Source: Erigeron canadensis (lineage: Eukaryota; Streptophyta; Magnoliopsida; Asterales; Asteraceae). Taken from it: a stretch of 64,000 nucleotides of DNA. A program made the translations under genes and the position numbers. Shown piece by piece: positions 46,044 through 56,906 of the stretch; position 1 is the first letter of the stretch; each line of letters starts with the position of its first letter. The notes under the pieces are model-generated. The model did not search any database and was not told the origin of the DNA. It saw only the letters and a list, made by a program, of their open reading frames with translations. The stretch is taken from positions 31,319,516 through 31,383,515 of the forward strand of contig NC_057766.1 of the NCBI RefSeq assembly GCF_010389155.1. Direction: 5' to 3'.

Positions 46044-47609
46044 TCAAGGTGGATTGTAATACCCATAAATACCATAAAACGTCTGTCCAGCGGTGAGGAT
46101 TAGCAGAATGACAGCTGCGAAAAACGAAATAATGGCCCAAGGATTGCTAAAATAGTTATGCATTAAGCTCGCCCGCCATGAGTTCCACTTGTGGTTATAA
46201 AACCGATTTACCTTTTCTGACAACTCTGAAAGATAACTGTTGTTGATGTCAAAAACGACTTCTTGACACAACCGATTAAACAGATCAGCCACATCAGCAT
46301 CACTCCCTAACCAGTGCTCGATGATCCCACAGTAATGGAGGTACCCTACATCCTCCTGTGAGTTTATCAAATTGTCCATGAAGATCACATACGATGTAAT
46401 TTCGTTCCCACAATCTAAATGTGACTGCTCAAAAGCTATTAGGTTAAGAAAAAGAGATTTGGTTCCATCATGGATTAACAACCGGGGTATCTTTAGAACT
46501 CCGTCTTTGAACTTGATATCCCAAAAACGATCTGTTTTTCTTTTCTTGAATTTGATTCCTGCTTCTTTGAGCTCGGTTACACAGTGTATAAGCTGTGTCC
46601 TACGTTTATCAGCAACCCGACTACTGTGTGACCATCTCTTGATCCATTTTCTTGGTTCCATCTGTGGCCCTCTCCTTAATAGGCTCTGCCTAAAAACATG
46701 AAGGCAGTGAAGATAAGATTGGTCAGACAACGGGTCAAACGTGTTTGTGAACCCAAGTGATGATACCATTTTGTTCCGGTCACTTTTTGTCAACGGTTCA
46801 TCTGTTGGCATTAATGGGTCAAAGAAATGCAAAGCAAGTCTTGCAACTAGGCCTCCAGTTTGGTCAGGCTGACCAAACTGCAGGCCTAATAACGTGTCAA
46901 GTATGAACATAGGAATCTGATTCTCCAGCATTATCATATCTCTTTGAATTGAGTGCATTGATCCCCTCATTGCAAACACAGGATCACATCGAGCATAACC
47001 GAGCTTTATAAACCCCTCAGCCGCCCCACGAAAAAGCTCAAGAACAAAACACCCATCAAGAACCATCATTTCTACAAAGTCGTTACTGCTAATAGTAATC
47101 TGCCCTTCATAGCAATCCCTTGCCCTTTCTTCAAGTTCTTTAATAGAATCAAGATATAATTTAGCATCTTGATTACCACGTTTAAGAATTTGATAAAATG
47201 CACGCCATTTATGACGCTCCATGGGTCGAAGGCGTTTTTTCCCATGATGGTAAGGACCTAAAGAAACGATATTTGGGATATAAGCTTTATCTTCGCCATC
47301 GCGTAAATACTGAGGAACTCTATAGATGCATATTTTACCCCATGTTCCCCCCACATCGTCTTTTTGGGCAAGATCGAGCTTTTCTCTTACTGTGATCATC
47401 CATTCAGATTCTGGTGATTTCGGACCTTCTTTTGAGTTGTCAAAATCTCCATTGATCTCTATCTGAAGTTCATTGGATGGCTGTCGAGTTTCTACGCCTA
47501 GAGATTCGACTGAACGGCTACAACTCGGTATTCTGGCATCTACAGTTTCTTTGAGTTTAAGAGTAATAAGGTACCAGCTTAAAAGTTCCTTGTTGAACAC
47601 AGCAACCAT
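46044..47609 (-). CDS. DUF247 (UPF0481) family protein
   Basis: Single-exon gene of 521 codons. After about 85 variable residues the DUF247 domain starts (ICIYRVPQYLRDGEDKAYIPNIVSLGPYHHG) and runs to about residue 480. It includes MVLDGCFVLELFR, RDMIMLENQIPMFIL, and FLNLIAFEQ with a late D..NSQEDV segment. The C-terminus carries a single hydrophobic span (WAIISFFAAVILLILTAGQTF), the usual membrane anchor, with the DUF247 domain on the other side of the membrane from the short tail. Members act in self-incompatibility in grasses, but most copies, like this one, have no known role. The ATG at 47609 gives a rather long N-terminus; M71 (MITVREKL) could be an alternative start. Confidence 0.92.
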   Translation of the reverse strand: MVAVFNKELLSWYLITLKLKETVDARIPSCSRSVESLGVETRQPSNELQIEINGDFDNSKEGPKSPESEWMITVREKLDLAQKDDVGGTWGKICIYRVPQYLRDGEDKAYIPNIVSLGPYHHGKKRLRPMERHKWRAFYQILKRGNQDAKLYLDSIKELEERARDCYEGQITISSNDFVEMMVLDGCFVLELFRGAAEGFIKLGYARCDPVFAMRGSMHSIQRDMIMLENQIPMFILDTLLGLQFGQPDQTGGLVARLALHFFDPLMPTDEPLTKSDRNKMVSSLGFTNTFDPLSDQSYLHCLHVFRQSLLRRGPQMEPRKWIKRWSHSSRVADKRRTQLIHCVTELKEAGIKFKKRKTDRFWDIKFKDGVLKIPRLLIHDGTKSLFLNLIAFEQSHLDCGNEITSYVIFMDNLINSQEDVGYLHYCGIIEHWLGSDADVADLFNRLCQEVVFDINNSYLSELSEKVNRFYNHKWNSWRASLMHNYFSNPWAIISFFAAVILLILTAGQTFYGIYGYYNPP

Positions 47610-47871
47610 TTTCTGTGTTCAAGTAAAGGTATGCTTACAAGCAAAAAAATGAAACTTTAATAAGATTTTTTAGTCAAGTCTTTGAAAAGAATAGAATGGT
47701 GGCAAGAAAGTGACATTACAACTGCATAAATTATTAATATTTAGATCTGATCTAATCCAATAGAATGCATAGAAGCAACCTCTATTGACTTTTATAATTA
47801 AAACAGATAATGGTCTCAAGTTAGACCCTTAACAAACATTTAACCCCAAAGACATTATGCTTTTCATACTC

Positions 47872-48075
47872 TAATACTCTCTTTCGTCTCAAAATAAATG
47901 TCCATTTTAAAACTATAAGTTTTTAATAATATGATGATAATTGCATGGACTGCTAAAAGTTGGTATTTTGGAAAGCTGCATTAAAGGTAAATTAGTAAAT
48001 TCGGAAGTGGACAGTTATTTTGAGACAATACAAAACAAAAAAATTGATACTTATTTTCGGACGGAAGAAGAAATA
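47872..48075. mobile_element. Stowaway-like MITE
   Basis: The left end CTCTTTCGTCTCAAAATAA pairs with the right end, which reads CTTCTTCCGTCCGAAAATAAG on the minus strand. An inner pair TGTCCATTTT/GACAGTTATTTTGAGAC also occurs. The size of about 200 bp and the CTCCCTCCGTCC-like ends fit Tc1/mariner Stowaway elements. The TA duplication is not cleanly resolved. Confidence 0.6.
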
Positions 48076-48094
48076 AACTTAATATTAGTTTGTT

Positions 48095-48360
48095 GCTAGG
48101 ACACTTAAGCATCTCCAATGACATCAAGCTATTAAAGATTTTTTTTCAATGTCCCTACTATCAATATATGATATTTAATTAAAAATATTAGCTGAAATTA
48201 TAAACAAGTATTTTATTAATAGGAATTTAGAAGTGAATGTGAGTGTGTAGAAAAAAGTCTTTGATCAAATAGCTTGAAAAATATCAAGCTTTTAAAGAAA
48301 AAAAAAGCTATTATCTCCAATGGTATAAAGTTATTCAAAAGACTTTTTTTTTTTTTTCAA
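48095..48360. repeat. Possible fold-back MITE remnant
   Basis: GCATCTCCAATGACATCAAGCTATT near 48110 and the ATCTCCAATGGTATAAAG word near 48313 are direct copies, with AAGCTTTT/AAAGCTT words between. The words resemble the MITE ends at 20958. Boundaries are unclear. Confidence 0.3.
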
Positions 48361-48934
48361 AAGAGGCTTTTCATCAAACTACTATCCAATTCCATTCTAA
48401 TGGGTCAATCTAATCGATGGATGATCTTACATCATGACCCTACTTTCATCCTCTCAACTAAAATCCCATTCCCACCTATGAAAATGATATGCTTTCATTT
48501 GTCACATTTTCTTGCATGATTAAACCATGTGCAATTTCACAAAGTATGGGTCATTTTTAAAGGAAGATAGTACTTATTAGAGTTGACTTTTGAGTTTTAT
48601 ATGACATCCTATTGTATTACGAGTATATTAAGTATTAAATTCTGGATTAACATATCTGTTCAACCTACTTGTAGTAAATAGTAATAGTAATGTCACATTT
48701 TATATTGCATTTTGTTATGTTTTCTATCAGTAGTGAATGAATATCTTTCAAAATTCTAACATGAAGGAACAGAAAGAAGATTTGCTCATCTGTAAAGTCC
48801 TTCATTAGCACATTTCTCATTAATCAACGAACATATTAGCAAGTCGCAACCATATATGAACGTCTATAAAAAGGATTGCGTATGGGAAATATTGAAACTG
48901 TGTTTTCCAGTAGTATGACTGTTGTGCAACTCAA

Positions 48935-49370
48935 GGTTGCACCGAGACGGGTACGGCGAAGGGGTACGGGGACGATACGGGTAAGAGAAACGGCAAAAAA
49001 AAAAGAAAGATACGGGGACGGCAAGGATAAAGCAATAAAAAATATATTAAAGAAAACTCAAAATAGATAGACATTGATGTAAAATGTATGATATTAATTG
49101 AGATTTTTTAGCTGTCTATATACATATATACGTCCCAATCCACAGGTCGGTTAGAGGTTTTTTATGGGCCGGTTCTAATTTGAAGGGTATAGAAACACTA
49201 AACCCTAAATAGGCTAGGAAACGTCCCCAAATTCCCCCCAAACGTCCCCAGAACCCTTCCCCAGCCGTCCCCCAAATCTGAAACGTCCCCATGCCGAATC
49301 CTAGCCGTCCCCGTCCCCCAAACGTCCCTGGGACGGGTACCCTAACCAATCAGGCGTCCCTGTGCATCAT
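48935..49370. repeat. GC-rich ACGGGTACGG / CGTCCCC repeat block
   Basis: The left part repeats GACGGGTACGG-type words, and the right part repeats the complement (AACGTCCCC, GGGACGGGTACCC). An AT-rich core separates them. The arrangement suggests a non-autonomous element with degenerate inverted ends. Open frames in it (48876-49070 plus, 49116-49349 minus) follow the repeat words and are not credible genes. Confidence 0.45.
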
Positions 49371-49831
49371 AGGACTGCAACTTTTGTTGCCGTGGGAACT
49401 ATGTCACTATGTGGTATGGTTTTACAACTTCTACACATCAATTTCAAATTTCCAATTATGAAATCACCATCACACTAATGGAGACTCATCAATGTATATG
49501 CAGAAAAGTATAATAGATTTTTAATGGTCTTTGTGTACTAACAACACATTTCAGATTTTTTACCACTTTCAACTCCACAAAGGCAAAAACCATGCCAAAA
49601 TCATTTGTATTATGTAAGGCAATTAGCTACAATGAATTGAGCTTTTCCCAAATGGATCTATAAACATAATCTCTTTTAAGTTCCAACAACCAACTGAATC
49701 GAATCGAATGGAAATTTTAACAAAAAAAAAAGGAAGGAGAGGATATAAGAGAAACTGGATCTTGAAATATGGTTGTTGGGACATCTGTATTCAATCAATA
49801 AGTATAACTCAACAGCTCTTCTAAATAATCT
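49371..49831. other. 3' flank of the IRX14-type gene
   Basis: No gene is supported. It includes the presumed 3' untranslated region of the minus-strand gene that ends at 49832. Confidence 0.4.
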
Positions 49832-52028
49832 TTACTTCTCATTTCTTTCTCCTGAACTCCTAATCACGACACGCTCATCCGTGTTTTTTGCTTCTTCTTT
49901 TCTGTTTTCTCGTAAGCTGTGTCTTGATCCTAGTAATCTAGTTTTTGTTGAGATCTTAGATGCAAGTTCAAGGGGTACATCAGGCCATGGTGTTTGCTTT
50001 GCTGGCACTGTCACCTCTAATGGAGGATCAATAGTCCATCTGCATCGAAATAGGAAGCAAGTCTTAGGCATAATGCGATATTTGTTAAGATCAAGATTTA
50101 TAGCATATATATAGTAGGTGTTGACCTTATTGCTAAGATGTGCTCAGAGAACCTTGTAGATTTCTTAAGTCATTTATGTGTGCAAATCTGCTATTTTACA
50201 CATAAAATGTTTACAAATTCGCCTATAGTTTAGGTGCCCGGAAGAGTGGAAAACAACATGTTTTTGCAGTTTGCCCAAAATAATACCAGGTAACAAATAA
50301 TATGACTAAATATGCATTATTTAGCACCAAAATAAATTATCCAAGAATTAGGAATCTTAATTAAAAAGTTAAAATCTTGAATTGTAAGTCAAGTAAGAAG
50401 ACTAACCCGGCAGGAAACTTGCTATCAGCACGAGCCTCAGCACGGCTCCACCACATCATCACTTTCTTCCCACAACCACCTAATGGCTCCACCATGGAAG
50501 CATCTTCAAGAAATGACAAAGGATTCTCAATTTCATCCTCCTCACCACCAGCCACCACCATTTCCAAATCCCTAATCCACTCTGGCCTAAACTCTGATTC
50601 TTCCCAAACCAACCTTGCATTCATCACAAACCCACACCATTCCAGCTTCCTAGGCAAGACGACTGCCATATCACCAATGTAATTCGCCCTCTTTTGTCTA
50701 TACAAAAGAGAATTAAACGTGTGCCACCCGACTAACTTATCAGATGAGTTACAAGCCGGACCTTGGACAGGAACTATTGTCGAGTTCTTATCTATTTTAT
50801 CCAAATTCTTCGGACTATCAAATGTGTCCTCTTCAGAATGACTGGACTGAACAAGAATCCCAACAGAAACAGCACCAATCCATTCCACTTTTTGTATCTC
50901 GTCAAACAGCTCTAAACTATGCATATTACTATCATCAGCAAACATCACGATCCCATCGAGTTTCTCTTCTCGTACAACTCTGTTTCATCAACATGCATAT
51001 CAGTTATTAACATCTAATGCAAACCAAATTTACTAACTAAAGAAAAAAGTGGCACAATAATCATCCCAATTTAAATGTATGAATTTGACTTTCTGGGTCA
51101 ATCTTTTTTAACTTTGACTGTCGATATATTTGTTTTTTTATACAATACTTAATTTAAAATACACGAATGGATTAAGTTTTAAATGTATTTTACAGAGATA
51201 TAATTTTCATCAAATATTATATAGCACCAACAACAATATTTACAGTCAAAATTACAAGAAATTGACTCAAGAAGTCAAACTAGGACATGTAAATATGAAA
51301 AGAGGGACTACTAAGATAGATGAAGTATACCTCAAAGCCTCCAATCGCATTACGGATTCCATCTTATGCCTAGCACCCCAAAAATCCGGCATCTTCTTCT
51401 CAAATCCAATATGCAAAACCCGACCTTTCTCCATTTTCGCAAGCAACGCAGCAGTCTCGTTAGTAACCCCACCAGCTTCCACAACAATCCACACAACATT
51501 ATATTGCAAGTTCATCAATGTATGCATCAACCCGGTCAAATGAAACGCTTGAAACGTTCTAACGTAAGTCGGGGTCACAACGATCAAACTTCTAGCGTTT
51601 TTGACCCCATATTGAACCCTTTGTTCATTCTGAACACTTTGTATGATCTTATGTGCTTTCATTACTTCATCCGGGTTCGGGTGTGGCCACGGCCTTATTC
51701 GGATCCCATGTCGCCCCACAACGACTCTACTACTAGTTGCTGTCGTCTGGGACGAAATGTTGTTTTTTATAGAAGTTGTGAAGGTTAAGGTCTGTGCTAT
51801 GTCGACAGCGAAGGGTGTGGTGTAAGTTGATGAAGTTGTGAAAAGCAGAAAGACAAGTAAACGTGAGAATCGGAATCCGAGAATCAGAGATATCAGACAA
51901 CATAAGCAATGGAATATTGTCCAGAGTATAGTTGTCGGAGATTGTTTGGTGCTTGGGTCTGCAGACGATGAATCTGCTGATAGCGTTTTTGATCGAATAC
52001 GAGTGTGTTGTAGTAACTGAAACTTCAT
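49832..52028 (-). CDS. IRX14: GT43 xylan xylosyltransferase, IRX14 type
   Basis: Three exons on the minus strand: 52028-51331, 50979-50407 and 50039-49832, giving 492 residues. IRX14 works with IRX9 and IRX10 proteins in the Golgi to extend the beta-1,4-xylan backbone of secondary walls. A short cytosolic N-terminus (MKFQLLQHTRIRSKTL) is followed by a single membrane anchor (about residues 35-65), then a stem. The GT43 catalytic domain starts at SLIVVTPTYVRTFQAFHLT and contains the FADDSN metal-binding motif (DxD class). WTIDPPLEVTVPAKQTPWPD and a basic tail close the protein, as in IRX14. The upstream ATG at 52175 would add 49 low-complexity residues before the anchor. I chose 52028 because MKFQLLQ fits the family start. 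Junctions are GT...AG and in frame. Confidence 0.93.
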
Positions 52029-52175
52029 TTTTTGTTGATAAAAAATTAACAAAAAAATGATATATATTTTTGATGAGAATTTGGTTGAAATGAAATGGTT
52101 GCTGTTGTTGTTGATAAAGAAGGAAGATGGTGATGTGTTGAGGTGAGCTAACAACTGTCTGTTGGAATGTAACAT

Positions 52176-52568
52176 GTTGCTTTGAATCTAAGGATGGCTT
52201 TAATTTGATTGGTTTTTAATTACAGTTTAATTAAATACTCGTATAAATGTGAGTTTATACATATAATATGAAAAATATATGGAATTCAATGGCAGGTCAG
52301 ATGAAATTGATGGGGTCGTTTTCATGGTGGATGAAGAATGGAATATGGATTTACAAAAAAAAATCTCATGTACGAAGTGATCTTTTCTTTTTTAAATTTT
52401 TAATTAGGAAAATTACTGGAACTAACTGTAACAAAAGAAATAAAAACACCCATCTAAGTCGTTACATTTAAGTAAAAATATTCATCATCACTAACTTTTA
52501 AAAAGACCTTCTCTCATATTGAGCTGGGTCATGAGTTTCCGACATGGTTAGTGATTTACTTAAATAAT
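52176..52568. other. 5' flank of the IRX14-type gene
   Basis: No gene is seen. Presumed promoter region on the minus strand; no clear TATA box was fixed. Confidence 0.35.
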
Positions 52569-53542
52569 AGGATAAGTATCTAGAAATGCAGTCAACTAAT
52601 GCTCAAAAGGTATTGTATGCACGAACTTTAGATCAGTTTTATTGTATTCAGGAAACTTATTCAATAGTCCTATAGCATGCAAAAGTGACCGGGTCAAAAG
52701 TTAGCTGGTCACCACTTTCACGTTGACCGTTGGCTGCTTACGTGACATGCACACAATAACTTTTTGAGATTAGTTTAAGCACACAATAACTTTTTGGGAT
52801 TAGTTTATGCACACAATTAAAAAAAACAGATTATTTATTTTCAAACTCGTCGAAAACTGCAAATACTCGCCGGATAACTTAAAAATCCGATTAAATCTTC
52901 GTTTCTTCGAATTAGACCACGAAATTCACACCAAAATACTCAAAAATCAGACGTGAACAAACCCTCAACAAAAGTTAAACCGATTGAAACTCGCCGGAAA
53001 ATTCACCAACTCGCCGGAAAAATTAAAATCACCATAACTTTGTTGTTTATTCGAGTTTCGGACAACAATTTTAACTTTGTTGTTTGTCGAAACTCGAAGA
53101 AACAACAAAGTTATGGTGATTTTAAATTTTCCGGTGAGTTGGTGAATTATCCGGCGAGTCTCAATTGGTTTAACTTTTGCCGAGTGTTTGTTCGCGGCTG
53201 ATTTTTGAGTATTTCGGTGTCAATTTCGTGGTCTAATTCGAAGAAACGAAGGTTTAATTGGATTTTTAAGTTTTCCGGCGAGTATTTGCAATTTCCGGTG
53301 AATTTGAAAAAAAATAATCTGTTTTTTTTTAATTGTATGCATAAACTAATCCCAAAAAGTAATTGTGTGCATACCACGTAAGCAGTCAACGTGAAAGTAA
53401 CCGGTCTCACATAGCCATAATCCCGTTTTATGTTCACAATAACCAAAACTTCAAGTTTCGTGAACACAATAAAGCTGATCTAGAGTTCGTGCACACAATA
53501 ACTTTTGAGCATTAGTTGAGTGCATTTCTGGGCACTTATCCC
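52569..53542. mobile_element. Second long fold-back element (about 0.97 kb hairpin)
   Basis: Inverted arms of about 480 bp meet near 53060, where ACCATAACTTTGTTGTTT pairs with AAACAACAAAGTTATGGT. Outer ends pair GGATAAGTATCTAGAAATGC with its counterpart GGATAAGTGCCCAGAAATGC on the minus strand. Inner pairs include CTCAACTAATGCTCAAAAG and GATTAGTTTATGCACACAAT. No target duplication was identified. The open frames over it only reflect the palindrome. Confidence 0.85.
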
Positions 53543-53816
53543 TTTCAGCAATTGATGGAAATGCAGCTCTTTTGGGCTACTTGTTGGTAACTCGAAACTA
53601 GCAAAAAGCTAGCATGAAAATAGTACAAGATATTAAAACTAAAAGTGACAATAATAATAATAAAAAAGAAAGCTTATTACACCAATTATTTCAATCTAAC
53701 TTTATCTACTCTTTTTAAGATCTAGAGAAATGTCATGGATTTGATCTCTTTGTTATCATTGAGGAAGTTGAAAATACCGAATTATGAATCGCATCATTTA
53801 TCGTTTTCCAAAGACT
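53543..53816. other. Short unassigned stretch left of the large solo LTR
   Basis: No gene. It is continuous with the sequence that resumes at 56882 after the LTR. Confidence 0.4.
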
Positions 53817-54781
53817 CCAAATGTAACAACTGTGACTTTTGACCCGTTGACTATTTGTGCAACTTGGCTAACAATCTAGTTAGTAATATAGTTTAAGTCT
53901 TTTGGGGTTCATTTAAGTGCAATGTGTACATATAGAACAATTTGTCGTGCAATTTGGGACTTGTGTGTGTGTCGAGATCATTAGTCATGCTAATCGATGC
54001 TTACAATTTGAAAACAATCAAATTAATAACTAAATCAAATGACTTTTGTTAATCAAGGTAGAAACTTGGGCGAATAAGCGAGCTTTAGCGAAACGTTAAG
54101 TTAAAATACGTTTGTGAGTTCGTTTTGGCATTTAAAGGGTTAACGTTTAGCTATTTGTCAAATTTAGCGGAGCGGGAGCCTACCCTTTTGGAATCTAGGC
54201 CGGCTCCCCTTCCAACTCCTCCTCACCACCCATCCATTCATTCTCCCCTCTTATCCTTCTTTCTTTCTTCTTACAAGAACAAAACATACACAAACAAATG
54301 TTTTTCTCTCTCTCTAAGATTCTTACACCAATATTATGGTTTCAAGTTAGATTAATGCTAGAAAAGATCATCTATTCCATCTCTTTTGCATCATATCAAG
54401 ATTTGAGTCATCAAAAAGTGCAAGAACATCCTCTTTTGGGTCAAACTGGGGTTAAGATTTGGTAAGTGAAACTCATCCCTTCTTCATCATTTTATGTTTA
54501 TTAACTTGTTTCTAACTGGTTTCAAGTAAATTCGGGTAACAAATAGAGTCAAAACACGAATTAGGGTTCTTGGTGGTTCAATTTAGGTCAAAAACGATTT
54601 TGGTACGAAATTGATGTAATGAAACGAGTTTGTGAAGTGGGTCAAGTCTAAATATATTTATTTATGTTTGATAATGTTCAAAAACAAGTTAGAAAGGTTC
54701 CTTGGTCGATTTGGAAGTCGAAATGGTGTTTGGGGATGTCAAAATCGAGTTTGGATCATGTTTTTCTGCAGACCTGCAGAA

Positions 54782-54925
54782 ACTCGTGCCGCGAGGAGTA
54801 GGGATCGTGCCGCAAGTTTTGGTGTCTCTTGACCAGTACTTTTTCTTGTGCCACAACCTGGGGAACTCGTGCCGCGAGGTGTTGTTCAGCTCGTGTCGCT
54901 AGCCAATAAACTCGTGTCGCGAGTT
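54782..54925. repeat. Cluster of CTCGTGCCGCGAG palindromic words
   Basis: Variants of ACTCGTGCCGCGAG occur five to six times within 145 bp (54783, 54808, 54848, 54872, 54892 and 54911 approximately). Each is nearly self-complementary. Confidence 0.8.
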
Positions 54926-55721
54926 TGTGCAGCTTTCTTGACAAGTTTTCAAACGTCTATAACTTTTGATCCGTGAGTCCAATCGAGTCATATGGCCTAT
55001 CGTTGGAATCGTATGAGAGGCTAGTTTCTTGTGGTAACATTTAATTGGGTTGAATCTTCCTTCGATTCTAAGACATGTCGAGTCAAAGTGTTTTATTTCT
55101 ACTCGGAAAGGTTGTTGAAGCGTTTGTGAGTTGTGACTTGACTTGAACTTACTTAACCAACTTGTGTAGGGTTATAGAGTTGTCTTTGATGATACTATGA
55201 TATATGTTGATAGGTTGTGGACACGTGACGGTTGTTGTACATTTATAGCTCGATATTAACGTGTCGTTTTGCTTGGAAATCAAGGTGAGTTCGTAGCTCC
55301 CTACTCGTTTGAGATTTGGGCTGAAAAGTGTACAACCTTTGTGTGTTAACTTGTTTGTTTGTGCAATTATGTGTTTACCTTGATTGATGACATAGTTCAA
55401 TTGTGCATACGTTTGATTTCCTTGATGATGACATGACTTGATTGTGCATATGTTTGAGTGTCTTGAGTGATGATATTGTTTGATTGATGGATTTGTTGAC
55501 GTGTAAATACGTGGTTGTTATATGATTATTGTATGTGCATGTTTGATTGATTATTAGGTTAGTTGTGTATATATGGAAGACGGTATTACCTTCGAAAGGT
55601 TGGAGATGTGGTGGGAAGGCTGCGGGTGACCCTATATATAAGTATCAAAGGCCTTTCTAAAGTAGTATCGTACGAAGTATATACACATAGTGTTGTTTCC
55701 GGGTAGACATTGATGGTCATG

Positions 55722-55885
55722 GTGCAATTGAGTACATTGAGGTACATTACGTGCAATTGAGTACAATGAGGTACATTACGTGCAGTTGAGTACATTGAGG
55801 TACATTACGTGCAATTGAGTACAATGAGGTACATTACGTGCAATTGAGTACAATGAGGTACATTACGTGCAATTAAGTTCAATTG
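55722..55885. repeat. 29-bp minisatellite inside the large LTR
   Basis: GGTACATTACGTGCAATTGA followed by GTACAATGA repeats about five times with single-base variants (ACATTGA, GCAGTTGA). Confidence 0.93.
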
Positions 55886-56906
55886 AGGGACATTGATAGA
55901 CATGTTTGGCATTATAGAACTTGTTAGATACTTATGGATATCATTATTACTTGTTCTTGTTTACTATGTGTATTCTAAATACCTTGCGTAGTTCATTATG
56001 TGAGTACCTATGTGAGGGTCATTGATGGACATTGATTGATTATGGATTGTGTGAGTATGATTGTTTTATTTATGATTAGGATAGTTGTACATACATGGAA
56101 GACGATGATACATTTAATGAGTTGCAGATGTGGTGGGAAGGCTGCGGATGACCCTGTATACAAACATCTAAGATTCCTTAAATGTAAAGTCGTATGAAAT
56201 GTATGTGTATTGTGTTTGGTTGTGTTTGATGGACAGGATGTACTTGAGACAATAGGGTGGACAATTGAGGTGCAATGTGAGCAAGTGCAATAAACGGGTA
56301 CTTTATGTACTTAATGAGAATTGAATGACATGAGAACAATTTAGGAACATTGATGAACTTGTTGACATTTTAGAACTTAATGGATACTTGTTGATGTCCA
56401 TATTTTGTGTTCTCGTGCATTACATGTGTTCTAGCTTTGGTATAATTTGTGTAATGGATACGTGTTGGTCTAGGTTGCGTTATGAGCCAACCCAAATTGA
56501 ATAATTGTGCCTTTTAAGGACTTATTGTAAGTGTGTTTCTTGTTCATTATCTTTGTTCATAATGCGAATGGATTTGGATTTAGATCCTTGTCATTTGCTC
56601 CTACGAACTCACCAACCTAGTGTTGACCTTGTTTAGTACACTTTTCAGGTAAACTTGTGAATCTAAGACGTGATGATCGATTGAGGCTTGTGCTAGGACC
56701 TGGGCTTGGACTTACATGGATCCAGGATTCATTCGCCCTATGTTATGCATTTTATACTTGATTATTAATGTTGAATTCACCGGATCCTTTTATGCATATA
56801 GATCATGTTCTACGATAATTCCATGCATACGCTATATCTTTTCGAAGACATTTCGTGCGTAGCTCGGGGTGTTACACCAAATTACAATAAAAACAATGAC
56901 ACCTAA

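Larger units (their letters stand above)
53822..56876 (+). mobile_element. Large solo LTR (3,055 bp) with perfect 5-bp target duplication
   Basis: It starts TGTAACAACTG and ends GGGGTGTTACA, with inverted TGTAACA/TGTTACA ends. CCAAA flanks both sides (53817-53821 and 56877-56881). There is no second LTR or internal coding region. LTRs of this length with TGTAACA ends are known from the Del/Tekay lineage of Ty3/gypsy chromoviruses, so that origin is likely. It holds a 29-bp minisatellite, CTCGTGCCGCGAG repeats, and an internal duplication of a block of about 110 bp (about 55568-55680 and 56093-56205). Confidence 0.88.

Noticed and set aside
48876..49349. Open frames on both strands over ACGGGTACGG repeats
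   Set aside because: Products mirror the repeat words and no family resemblance is seen.
50377..51825. Plus-strand open frames of up to 140 codons
   Set aside because: They are the reverse-strand shadow of the IRX14-type exons.
52953..53467. Mirror-image open frames on both strands
   Set aside because: They result from the long palindrome at 52569-53542.
55722..55885. Regularly spaced repeats that could suggest a CRISPR array
   Set aside because: Units are head-to-tail without unique spacers, and the locus is a plant LTR; it is a minisatellite.
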